From the NCBI GenBank assembly GCA_003554465.1, contig PWGL01000133.1, positions 1-5,805 on the forward strand: a DNA stretch of 5,805 nt. The letters run 5' to 3'. The notes under the pieces were generated by a model. The model did no database searches. It worked only from the letters and a program-made list of their open reading frames with translations, and had not been told where the DNA came from. This stretch comes from Candidatus Pacearchaeota archaeon. Its GTDB lineage: Archaea > Nanobdellota > Nanobdellia > Pacearchaeales > GW2011-AR1. Shown here in pieces: positions 1-5,769 of the stretch (its first letter is position 1; each line of letters opens with the position of its first letter). The position numbers were made by a program, and so were the translations under genes.

Positions 1-56
1 AGACAGTATCGTAATATTGTGGCTTATTAGGTCACAATTATGATTGAAAAACTGAA

Positions 57-63
57 AGGAGGT
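57..63 (+). promoter_or_regulatory. Strong Shine-Dalgarno site for the S-layer gene
   Basis: AGGAGGT lies 10 bases before the ATG at 74 and is a near-full match to the archaeal 16S 3' end. It fixes the start codon and implies a transcript with a 5' leader, unlike the apparently leaderless genes downstream. It suits a highly translated structural protein. The promoter itself is probably at or beyond the left edge; I see no convincing TATA box in bases 1-56. Confidence 0.8.
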
Positions 64-73
64 TAAAAAATAA

Positions 74-2410
74 ATGAAATTTAATTTCAAAAAGATTACG
101 ACAGTATTAGCTAGTGCAGTAATGTTAACTGGACTGACTTTAGCCGCTCCTGTTGCTTTAGCATCTGAATATCCTGAACCTTTCGTGACGGATAATGCTA
201 GAGATACAGCTATAGTAACAACTTCTGGTAATCATCCAACAGCTGCCGTTGATATAAACGCAGCAGATGATCTAAAAGAGGCTCTTAACGATATTGATAT
301 CGACTGGGATGAACCAGTTATAGGTATCGGTGTTGGTGAAGAATCTGTAAATCTAGGTGAAATAGGAAGCGACCTTTATTTGAAAAGCAATATTAGTGAG
401 GCAATTTCAACTCTTTATGATAGAGATGATGAACTTCCAACCTTGCTTGCTAGTCAAGATGTAAACGGTGAAGATTATGATCAGGAACTAACATTAGGTG
501 ATAATACTATCGAATTCGATGCATTAGATAACGAAGAAGATTATGTTGTTGATGATGAAGACTTGAATCCTGTTTTATACATTGATCAAGAAGATGGAAT
601 GGCATGGGGATTAACTGTTGATTTTGAAGATGATTTCAATGCCACTGATGAAGCTGGTGAAGAAATAGTTATTGCTGGTAAAACATTTACCATTGATGCT
701 AATTTGGGAACAGGTGAGGATTTAGTTTTATATGCCTCCACAGAAACAGTAACTCTTGATTATCAAGAATCTCAAACAGTTGATTTAGGAGATAATGAAT
801 ATGAAATCGAAGTTACTGGTGGAAGAAGGTTAGATGAAGATGAGCCTGAAGCCACTATAACAATTGATGGAGACTCATACAGAAAAGAAGCTGGTGAAGA
901 AATCTCAATAGGAGATGACGAATTTTATGTTAATGATATCTTTGTAGATACACTTGGAGAACAGTCAACTATGTCTGTTGAATTATTCGTTGGCGCTGAA
1001 AAAATCGAGATTGGAGAAAGTCTTGATTATGTAAGTGTTAGTGATGAAGAGTATGAAAGTGTAAAAGCTAATTTCGCAGGTGATGGTATTGATAAAATTG
1101 ATAAAATTGATTTCGAATTCCATCCTGGAGGTTTGAACTATGATGAAGAGTTAGATGATGACAGATATAACTCATTAGAAATGGGTTATTCAGTTGTTGA
1201 TCCTGTTATAGGAACTATAGCTATGAACTTCGATTCTGCAAGCCAAGGATTTACAGAAGATAAGTCACTTGTTGATCTTGAAGTTGTAGGAAGCGATAGT
1301 TTAGATGTCAGTTTCACAAACGAAGCTGGTGATGAATATAGTCAAACTATCTTAGATGAGAATGAATTCGATATTCTTACAAACTTCACATCTTTAGATA
1401 GAGATAACACAAGAGATAACTTCATTTTCCAGGAAGATAGTAGGGAAACTACAACTCATATCGCAGAAATTTCTTCTGTTGATAGAGGTTCCGGAGATGT
1501 TATTGAAGGTGTAGGAATCTCTTATGAAGGTTATGAAAGAGAATATGGTATAGATGATGAAGAAGGTGTTGAATTAGTAAGAAGCGAAGACGATTTATAC
1601 CTATGTTACGGCCTTAACGGTACTGATGTCGCAGTTAATACATCTTTCTCTATACAAAAAGGAGGATGTGATTATGATGAAACTAACGGACAAGATTATG
1701 AAGTTTATGACGGAAGCATGATTATTCATGCAGAAAACGACGTAATCATTAACCTTACTGATGTTGAGGAAGGAGTTACTAGTAGTAATATTACAGTTAA
1801 GGAATCTGAGAGTCACGATGACCTCAGTGAAGATAACAACCTAACTTTTAATCTGACGTGGGAGGATGATGAATATTCCATTACTTTTGATGAAGAAAAT
1901 GCTCAGGGATCTGAGGATGAAGAAGGTGACTATGGTTATTACCTAACAGAGTTAGGTAGTTACATAGAAACTGAAGCTGATGATTATTCATGGGCTAAAA
2001 TCCACACTCCTGAAGAACAAGTAACATATAATGTTCTTGTTGGATCATCTGAAGAAGCTGAAGATGACGATGTAGTTGAAGAACCTCAGGTAACAATTGT
2101 TACTGATGATGAGGTTGACACAGTTTCTGATAAGAACCTAATAGTAATAGGTGGTTCTTGTATAAACGAAGCTGCTGCTACTATCTTAGGTATCGACTAC
2201 CCTGCATGTGGTGAAGCTTTCACTGATGCTACAGGCGTAGAAGATGGTGAATCTATCATCAAAACTATTGAATCTCCATGGAATGAAGACAAAGTCGCTG
2301 TTTTGGTAGCTGGTTATAATGCTGACGAGACAGAAGATGCTGTTGGAAGACTAATGGACGATCACTCAACTGAAGTAGATACTGAAGTAATCTATCCTAT
2401 AGAAGCCTAA
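74..2410 (+). CDS. S-layer protein, archaeal split S-layer domain type
   Basis: This is probably the main surface-lattice (S-layer) protein of the cell, 778 residues. Residues 1-30 form a Sec signal peptide: basic start, hydrophobic core 8-29, and an AxA site at 28-30, with cleavage before S31. The mature N-terminus (YPEPFV, 33-38) and the following AAVDINAADDL segment resemble the S_layer_N domain of methanogen S-layer proteins. Residues about 686-778, with NLIVIGGSCINEAA, a Pro-Cys-Gly turn, ESIIKTIESPW and VAVLVAGYNADETEDA, resemble S_layer_C. Between them lies a long, extremely Asp/Glu-rich beta-type region. There are nine N-X-S/T sequons (N106, 189, 437, 515, 522, 560, 572, 589, 593). 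The only four cysteines fall in two close pairs (511/532, 696/712) suited to disulfides. No C-terminal membrane helix or sorting tail is present, so attachment must be by lattice contacts or another anchor. The start is set by the AGGAGGT site. The family call is from recognisable motifs, not an alignment. Confidence 0.88.
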   Translation: MKFNFKKITTVLASAVMLTGLTLAAPVALASEYPEPFVTDNARDTAIVTTSGNHPTAAVDINAADDLKEALNDIDIDWDEPVIGIGVGEESVNLGEIGSDLYLKSNISEAISTLYDRDDELPTLLASQDVNGEDYDQELTLGDNTIEFDALDNEEDYVVDDEDLNPVLYIDQEDGMAWGLTVDFEDDFNATDEAGEEIVIAGKTFTIDANLGTGEDLVLYASTETVTLDYQESQTVDLGDNEYEIEVTGGRRLDEDEPEATITIDGDSYRKEAGEEISIGDDEFYVNDIFVDTLGEQSTMSVELFVGAEKIEIGESLDYVSVSDEEYESVKANFAGDGIDKIDKIDFEFHPGGLNYDEELDDDRYNSLEMGYSVVDPVIGTIAMNFDSASQGFTEDKSLVDLEVVGSDSLDVSFTNEAGDEYSQTILDENEFDILTNFTSLDRDNTRDNFIFQEDSRETTTHIAEISSVDRGSGDVIEGVGISYEGYEREYGIDDEEGVELVRSEDDLYLCYGLNGTDVAVNTSFSIQKGGCDYDETNGQDYEVYDGSMIIHAENDVIINLTDVEEGVTSSNITVKESESHDDLSEDNNLTFNLTWEDDEYSITFDEENAQGSEDEEGDYGYYLTELGSYIETEADDYSWAKIHTPEEQVTYNVLVGSSEEAEDDDVVEEPQVTIVTDDEVDTVSDKNLIVIGGSCINEAAATILGIDYPACGEAFTDATGVEDGESIIKTIESPWNEDKVAVLVAGYNADETEDAVGRLMDDHSTEVDTEVIYPIEA

Positions 2411-2422
2411 TCTAACTAACAA

Positions 2423-2445
2423 TTTTTTTTTATTTTTCTTTTTTT
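2423..2445 (+). terminator. T-tract terminator after the S-layer gene
   Basis: A run of 23 bases that is almost all T (broken by one A and one C) starts 12 bases after the stop codon, with a further T6 at 2456-2461. There is no hairpin before it. This is the usual form of an archaeal intrinsic terminator and would separate the abundant S-layer transcript from the genes downstream. Confidence 0.75.
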
Positions 2446-2573
2446 ATAATATTGCTTTTTTAACATATCTTTAATCTATTAGTTGCACTTATTTTGCTAT
2501 TTTTGGCCATTATTAGTTAGTATTGCCTAGCTCTTGCACCATATTGTTTAGTATAGTTAGTAAGATAAAGGAA

Positions 2574-2584
2574 AAATATAAAAA
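2574..2584 (+). promoter_or_regulatory. TATA-box promoter for the 228-residue membrane protein
   Basis: AAATATAAAAA, preceded by the purine-rich AAGGAA that could serve as a BRE, is centred about 27 bases before the ATG at 2606. In archaea this spacing puts the transcription start at or next to the start codon, suggesting a leaderless transcript. An AGGAG at 2598-2602 lies only 3 bases from the ATG, too close for an ideal Shine-Dalgarno site. The rest of the 195-base gap 2411-2605 holds only the terminator and AT-rich sequence with two TAGTTAGTA copies. Confidence 0.5.
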
Positions 2585-2605
2585 GAAAATGATATTTAGG
2601 AGTAT

Positions 2606-3292
2606 ATGAGAAAGATTAGTTTGAGAGAGGAGAGAAAAAAGAAAGAGAATAGGAATAAGGTAATAGTTAGTATAGTTCTGGCCTTACTTATGGTTACTGC
2701 CACATTAGGATTTGCTTTTTACTGGAGAAGTGATTTTGATGATAGAAATACTACAGGAGATAGAATTGTTTATAATGGTGTGGAATTTGTTTTTCAGCAA
2801 GGAAAATGGTTTTTTGAAATTGATGGGGAGCAGTTCGCAACATCAAATAACCCTGAGGATGTTGAGGATATAGAGGTAAATATTGATAAGAGTATAGAAG
2901 ATTATTCTGACGAGGTTGTCTATTTTGAGGATAGTAGCCCGGGCCTGGGAATTTTGGAAATTCAGCAAAATATGGCCAGGTACTTCCTTAGAAGCCAGGA
3001 AGCCTGTCTTGACAATAGAGAAAATTTGGGGGAATGTTCGGAAGGGTTGCCTGAAAGAGGCTGTGATGAAAATATTATAATTATTAAAGATGTTGAGGAA
3101 GATGGGGGGGAGGATGAAGGTATGGATGATGAGGAATATTATGAAGATGGCGAAGAGGTGGGGGATAGTGTAGAGTATATAGGTAAGGAAGGGAATGAGG
3201 TGTGGCAGGAAGATAATTGTGTTTATATAAGATCTAGAGATTTGGAAGCTGTTAATGCATTCATATTTAGGGTTTTTGGCATTACAGAGTGA
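2606..3292 (+). CDS. Single-pass membrane protein with cysteine-containing ectodomain (paralogue of next gene)
   Basis: A hypothetical protein of 228 residues; function unknown. Residues 1-18 are strongly basic and probably cytoplasmic (REERKKKENRNK), residues 19-39 form one membrane segment, and the rest should face outward. The ectodomain begins with VYNGVEF (55-61) and has four cysteines (134, 144, 153, 205), one sequon (N48) and a very acidic insert (161-190). Near the end, EDNC (202-205) is followed by D212-L-E and an FRVFG tail. The same signposts occur in order in the downstream protein (TYRGMDF, an N-x-P before a short acidic stretch, EDNC, D-C-E, ERFMLG), so I read them as paralogues. 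I have the impression of a wider DPANN family of this type but cannot check it here. A G7 run in the acidic insert is a possible slippage or sequencing-error site, yet the frame stays open into the conserved tail. ATG 2606 is the only sensible start; the nearby ATG at 2589 is out of frame. Confidence 0.75.
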   Translation: MRKISLREERKKKENRNKVIVSIVLALLMVTATLGFAFYWRSDFDDRNTTGDRIVYNGVEFVFQQGKWFFEIDGEQFATSNNPEDVEDIEVNIDKSIEDYSDEVVYFEDSSPGLGILEIQQNMARYFLRSQEACLDNRENLGECSEGLPERGCDENIIIIKDVEEDGGEDEGMDDEEYYEDGEEVGDSVEYIGKEGNEVWQEDNCVYIRSRDLEAVNAFIFRVFGITE

Positions 3293-3310
3293 GATAAATA
3301 TAGAGGAAGA

Positions 3311-3320
3311 TTTTTTAAAT
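3311..3320 (+). promoter_or_regulatory. Probable TATA box for the zinc-finger membrane protein
   Basis: TTTTTTAAAT, preceded by the purine-rich GAGGAAGA, is centred about 27 bases before the ATG at 3343. There is no Shine-Dalgarno site in the 20 bases before this ATG (AT-only sequence), so leaderless initiation is likely. The T6 could instead act as a weak terminator for the upstream gene; both roles are compatible. Confidence 0.45.
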
Positions 3321-3342
3321 CAACATATAATTATAAAATAAA

Positions 3343-4149
3343 ATGGTAGAGAAAAAGTGTGATATATGTGGGAAGAAGTTTAGCTCAAGCAAGGGCATTA
3401 AAATTCACAAGTCTAGAAAGCATAAAAGTGTGGAAAAGAGGATTGAGGATGAGGAGAAAAAAGAGGATGAGAAAGAGTATAAGGGGAATCTAGATAAAGT
3501 TGGTAAAAGTGAGGATGAGAAAAAGAAAGAGGAGAGAATGGAAAAACAATTTAAAGTTATTTTAGGGGTTATGTTGGCAGCCATTTTGGGTTTCTTGCTA
3601 ATTTTCTTTATAATGCAGGCAGGAAGCGATATAACATATAGGGGCATGGACTTTGAAAAGAGAGATGTTGGAGATATAACCTATTATGACACCCAATTCC
3701 AAATTCTCTCTAGAGATGGAGAAATAAGGAATTTAGATTTTAGTTTTAGAAATCACCCAAAGGAATTAGATAAAATACCTATAGAAGGGGATCTAGATTT
3801 GGAAGTTTTGGAGGAAAATGTAGGTATATCTATAGAGGATAAGGTTGTTTGTGAGTATAATAGTGTGGCACTATTAGGTCTGACAATGAATTTTTTTGAC
3901 AGGTTGAGGATGGATATTTTTAAAGGAAATATAGATAAAGATTTGGCAGAGGAGGAAAATGAGACACATCTTGTTTGTGACAACGATAAATATTCTGTTT
4001 TGAATTTTAGAGAGGGTGACGAAACCAAGATAGTTAGAGAGGACAATTGTTACCATTTACATGTCAGTGACTGTGAGATTTTAGAGGTTAGCGAGAGATT
4101 CATGCTTGGATGGTATTATGAATATAGAGAAGAGTATCTTGAAAATTGA
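3343..4149 (+). CDS. Membrane-anchored C2H2 zinc-finger protein with ectodomain
   Basis: A 268-residue protein of unknown function with an unusual layout. Residues 6-27 form a complete classical C2H2 zinc finger: C6-x2-C9-x3-F13-x5-I19-x2-H22-x4-H27, with the hydrophobic core positions in place. Residues 30-69 are a Lys/Glu-rich, probably helical linker. Residues 72-92 form one membrane segment. The remaining ~175 residues form an ectodomain starting TYRGMDF, with cysteines at 170, 212, 236 and 244, a sequon at N206, and an EDNC...DCEILEVSERF tail. The basic N-terminus predicts the finger inside and the ectodomain outside. The upstream 228-residue protein has the same membrane/ectodomain plan without a finger. 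A TATA-like box 27 bases upstream suggests its own promoter, and the DUF368 gene follows after 14 bases in a likely operon. The finger could bind DNA, RNA or protein; single C2H2 fingers often do not bind DNA alone, so a membrane-to-DNA role is speculation. Confidence 0.82.
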   Translation: MVEKKCDICGKKFSSSKGIKIHKSRKHKSVEKRIEDEEKKEDEKEYKGNLDKVGKSEDEKKKEERMEKQFKVILGVMLAAILGFLLIFFIMQAGSDITYRGMDFEKRDVGDITYYDTQFQILSRDGEIRNLDFSFRNHPKELDKIPIEGDLDLEVLEENVGISIEDKVVCEYNSVALLGLTMNFFDRLRMDIFKGNIDKDLAEEENETHLVCDNDKYSVLNFREGDETKIVREDNCYHLHVSDCEILEVSERFMLGWYYEYREEYLEN

Positions 4150-4152
4150 AAA

Positions 4153-4158
4153 GAGGGG
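4153..4158 (+). promoter_or_regulatory. Shine-Dalgarno site deciding the DUF368 start
   Basis: GAGGGG lies 5 bases before the ATG at 4164. A longer reading would start at a TTG (4146) overlapping the previous stop codon, but this purine-rich site would then sit inside the coding region and the extra six residues (KRGEN-like) add nothing. The ATG at 4164 is therefore preferred. Confidence 0.65.
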
Positions 4159-4163
4159 AAAAT

Positions 4164-4997
4164 ATGAAAAATAAAGGCATATTAGGTAATGTTAAATTAT
4201 TTCTTTCTGGATGCCTTATGGGTATTTCAGATGCCATACCAGGTGTTTCAGGGGCCACCATAGCAATTATTTTAGGAATATATGAAGAGTTGATAAGTAG
4301 TATCTCATTTATATTTTCAAATCTTAAAAAGCCTTTAGAGTTAATTAAGAGTAAGGAACTTAAATTCTTACTAAATATTTATTCGGGAGTTTTAATAGCT
4401 TTATTTATAATCTTGATGATTATTAATTATTTTATTAGCAACTATAAAGAGTTTTTATTCTCTTTTTTTATAGGTCTTATAATTGCCAGTATTTTTGTAC
4501 TGATAAATAGAAATAAAAATTATATATCTAATAATATTAGCAAGAGTGCTATTTTCGGGATAATTGGGATAGTTATAGGGTTTTTAATAATGTCTTTAGA
4601 GATAGTTTTAAGTCATAGTTATTTGATAATATTCATATCAGGATTTTTGGCAATATCTGCAATGATCTTGCCTGGAATATCTGGCTCTTACGTTTTGCTG
4701 ATGATGAATCAGTATGAATTTATAGTTGATAGGGTAACCAGTTTAGATTTCTTAGTTATATTAGTACTGGGAATAGGTATGTTTATAGGATTATTTATCA
4801 TGTCAAAAATAATAAGTAAGTTTTTGAAAAAGTATCATGATAAGACAATAATATTACTTATAGGTCTAATGATAGGTGGTATGAGAGGCCCAATATCACA
4901 ATTAGGAGATGACTTCTCTATCTTATTTGGAATTATTGGCTGCCTAGTAATCTTGGCAATAGATATAGTTATGAAAAAAGATGTAAAGAGTTTTTAG
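4164..4997 (+). CDS. DUF368 membrane protein, probable polyprenyl-phosphate translocase (PopT-like)
   Basis: A 277-residue multi-pass membrane protein of the DUF368 family. The signature GISDAIPGVSGATIA is at residues 20-34, followed by IILGIYEEL. A matching element, ISAMILPGISGSYVL (about 164-178) followed by NQYE, lies in the second half, showing the internal duplication typical of the family. Length and about eight hydrophobic segments fit a full-length member. Bacterial DUF368 proteins (PopT) are known to move undecaprenyl phosphate back across the cytoplasmic membrane for reuse in envelope glycan synthesis. By analogy an archaeal member would recycle dolichyl phosphate after N-glycosylation; this substrate is inferred. 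The neighbourhood supports it: the S-layer protein has nine sequons and both membrane proteins upstream have one each. It lies 14 bases behind the zinc-finger gene and is probably co-transcribed with it. Confidence 0.85.
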   Translation: MKNKGILGNVKLFLSGCLMGISDAIPGVSGATIAIILGIYEELISSISFIFSNLKKPLELIKSKELKFLLNIYSGVLIALFIILMIINYFISNYKEFLFSFFIGLIIASIFVLINRNKNYISNNISKSAIFGIIGIVIGFLIMSLEIVLSHSYLIIFISGFLAISAMILPGISGSYVLLMMNQYEFIVDRVTSLDFLVILVLGIGMFIGLFIMSKIISKFLKKYHDKTIILLIGLMIGGMRGPISQLGDDFSILFGIIGCLVILAIDIVMKKDVKSF

Positions 4998-5039
4998 CGC
5001 CTCACCGAATAACTAGAAGGTAATATCAATTAGTTAATA

Positions 5040-5624
5040 TTATTTCTTAACCTGTTTCCATAATAACTTCATATCTGTATATCCTGGTATTTCCTTAATA
5101 TTGAAAATCTTTATATTGGCAACCCATAATATGAAAATTATTATTCCAGACATAAAGTACCAAACTAATAGATGTAATTCGTCATATAATGTGAATTCTC
5201 CCACAAAAAGTGTGCCAAAGATAACAATCCTCAATATATTTATTATTAGTAATGAGCCAAACAAGAATAATATTGAGTTGGCACGAGTTTTAGGTTTCAT
5301 AGGTATTGCTAAATTTAAGGCAAGTAGTAAGAAATATGCCGAGCCGGCAATACATGCTCCAACTATTTCTATTCCGTAGCCATTTATGATGATTAAAGTT
5401 TCATAAAGAAAAGCGTCATAAAAAATACTTAGTATTGCATATACAGGATATATGGTTAAGGGTGTAAAGACTTCATAGAATAAAGATATTCCTATACCAA
5501 AGGCCAATAGAATGATATATCTAGACATCAACCTATAGAATTTTATATCTTTCTTCTTTGTCTTCTTTTTTGATCTCTTTTTGCTAGACTTTTTACGACC
5601 TTTTTTTGACTTGCTCATAGTCAT
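5040..5624 (-). CDS. Exosortase/archaeosortase-family transpeptidase
   Basis: A 194-residue integral membrane protein that looks like an archaeosortase, a cysteine transpeptidase that cleaves C-terminal sorting tails of exported proteins and joins them to a membrane lipid. The hallmark residues appear in the right order and setting: Cys91 in VGACIAGSAYFLL, Arg132 in INILRIVIFGT and His151 in YDELHLLVWYFMSG, each at the edge of a hydrophobic helix. There are about five or six membrane segments (33-51, 55-79, 86-107, 115-140, 151-170). The first 27 residues are an extremely Lys/Arg-rich cytoplasmic tail. It resembles the small archaeosortases of Pacearchaeota. None of the other proteins in this window ends in a sorting tail (short motif, helix, basic end), so its substrate is elsewhere. 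Two ATGs are possible: 5624 (longest) and 5618 (MSKSKKG). The TATA-like box favours 5618 in a leaderless transcript. It converges with the DUF368 gene across a 42-base gap holding no clear terminator. Confidence 0.8.
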   Translation of the reverse strand: MTMSKSKKGRKKSSKKRSKKKTKKKDIKFYRLMSRYIILLAFGIGISLFYEVFTPLTIYPVYAILSIFYDAFLYETLIIINGYGIEIVGACIAGSAYFLLLALNLAIPMKPKTRANSILFLFGSLLIINILRIVIFGTLFVGEFTLYDELHLLVWYFMSGIIIFILWVANIKIFNIKEIPGYTDMKLLWKQVKK

Positions 5625-5639
5625 TATAAAAAAAGCTAG

Positions 5640-5647
5640 TTTAAAAA
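5640..5647 (-). promoter_or_regulatory. Probable TATA box for the archaeosortase gene
   Basis: On the minus strand TTTTTAAA is centred about 20 bases before the ATG at 5624 and about 26 bases before the ATG at 5618. The second spacing equals that at the two other TATA-like boxes in the window, supporting leaderless initiation at 5618. No Shine-Dalgarno site precedes either ATG. Confidence 0.4.
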
Positions 5648-5665
5648 TGTTACTAGTAAATAAAA

Positions 5666-5769
5666 ATAAAATAATTAGTTAAAGGTGACGTCCTCCGCAC
5701 CCTAAAGGTTTGATGCTTCGCATCAAATCCGCCTTCGGCGGAGTGCGGCTTCCTCACTTATTATTTTAT
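5666..5769. repeat. Structured palindromic element: two hairpins in a three-way junction with an outer AT stem
   Basis: A GC-rich island in AT-rich DNA with nested inverted repeats. Hairpin A (5709-5727) is TTTGATGC-TTC-GCATCAAA, 8 perfect pairs. Hairpin B (5728-5742) is TCCGCC-TTC-GGCGGA, 6 perfect pairs. Both lie inside a stem CCGCAC (5695-5700)/GTGCGG (5743-5748). Outside that, AGGTGA (5683-5688) pairs with TCACTT (5754-5759, one G-T pair), and ATAAAATAAT (5666-5675) pairs perfectly with ATTATTTTAT (5760-5769). It can fold as RNA from either strand or as cruciform DNA. Candidate roles are a dispersed REP-like or MITE-like repeat, a small RNA, or a compound terminator for a minus-strand gene, since on that strand T-rich sequence follows (5676-5661). 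It has no transposase or open reading frame, and no second copy occurs in this window. Confidence 0.7.

Noticed and set aside
1089..1115. Tandem 9-base repeat giving DKI-DKI-D in the S-layer protein
   Set aside because: Only about two and a half units, in frame; ordinary low-complexity variation.
1601..1816. Minus-strand open frame of 71 codons inside the S-layer gene
   Set aside because: It is antisense to a clearly real gene, has no start signal and its composition reflects the complement of acidic codons.
2411..2563. Repeated TAGTTAGTA copies (2514-2522, 2554-2562) and an inverted CTAACTAA (2412-2419)
   Set aside because: Short, AT-rich and imperfectly arranged; possible operators, but not distinguishable from chance.
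3405..4056. Three minus-strand open frames under the zinc-finger gene
   Set aside because: Their Ser/Leu/Phe-rich sequence is the mirror of Lys/Glu/Asp codons on the plus strand; no recognisable domain and no start signals.
4146..4163. TTG start overlapping the zinc-finger gene stop codon
   Set aside because: ATG 4164 has a well-spaced GAGGGG site, and the six extra residues carry no family signature.
5013..5042. TAATAT/ATATTA inverted repeat in the convergent gap as a shared terminator
   Set aside because: Only 6 AT pairs with a 10-base loop and no T-tract; too weak to call.
5101..5379. Plus-strand open frame of 92 codons
   Set aside because: It lies opposite the archaeosortase gene, which has recognisable catalytic motifs and membrane segments; the plus frame has neither.
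5681..5760. tRNA or CRISPR repeat in the structured element
   Set aside because: No T-loop, anticodon arm geometry or acceptor stem of tRNA, and no regularly spaced direct repeats.
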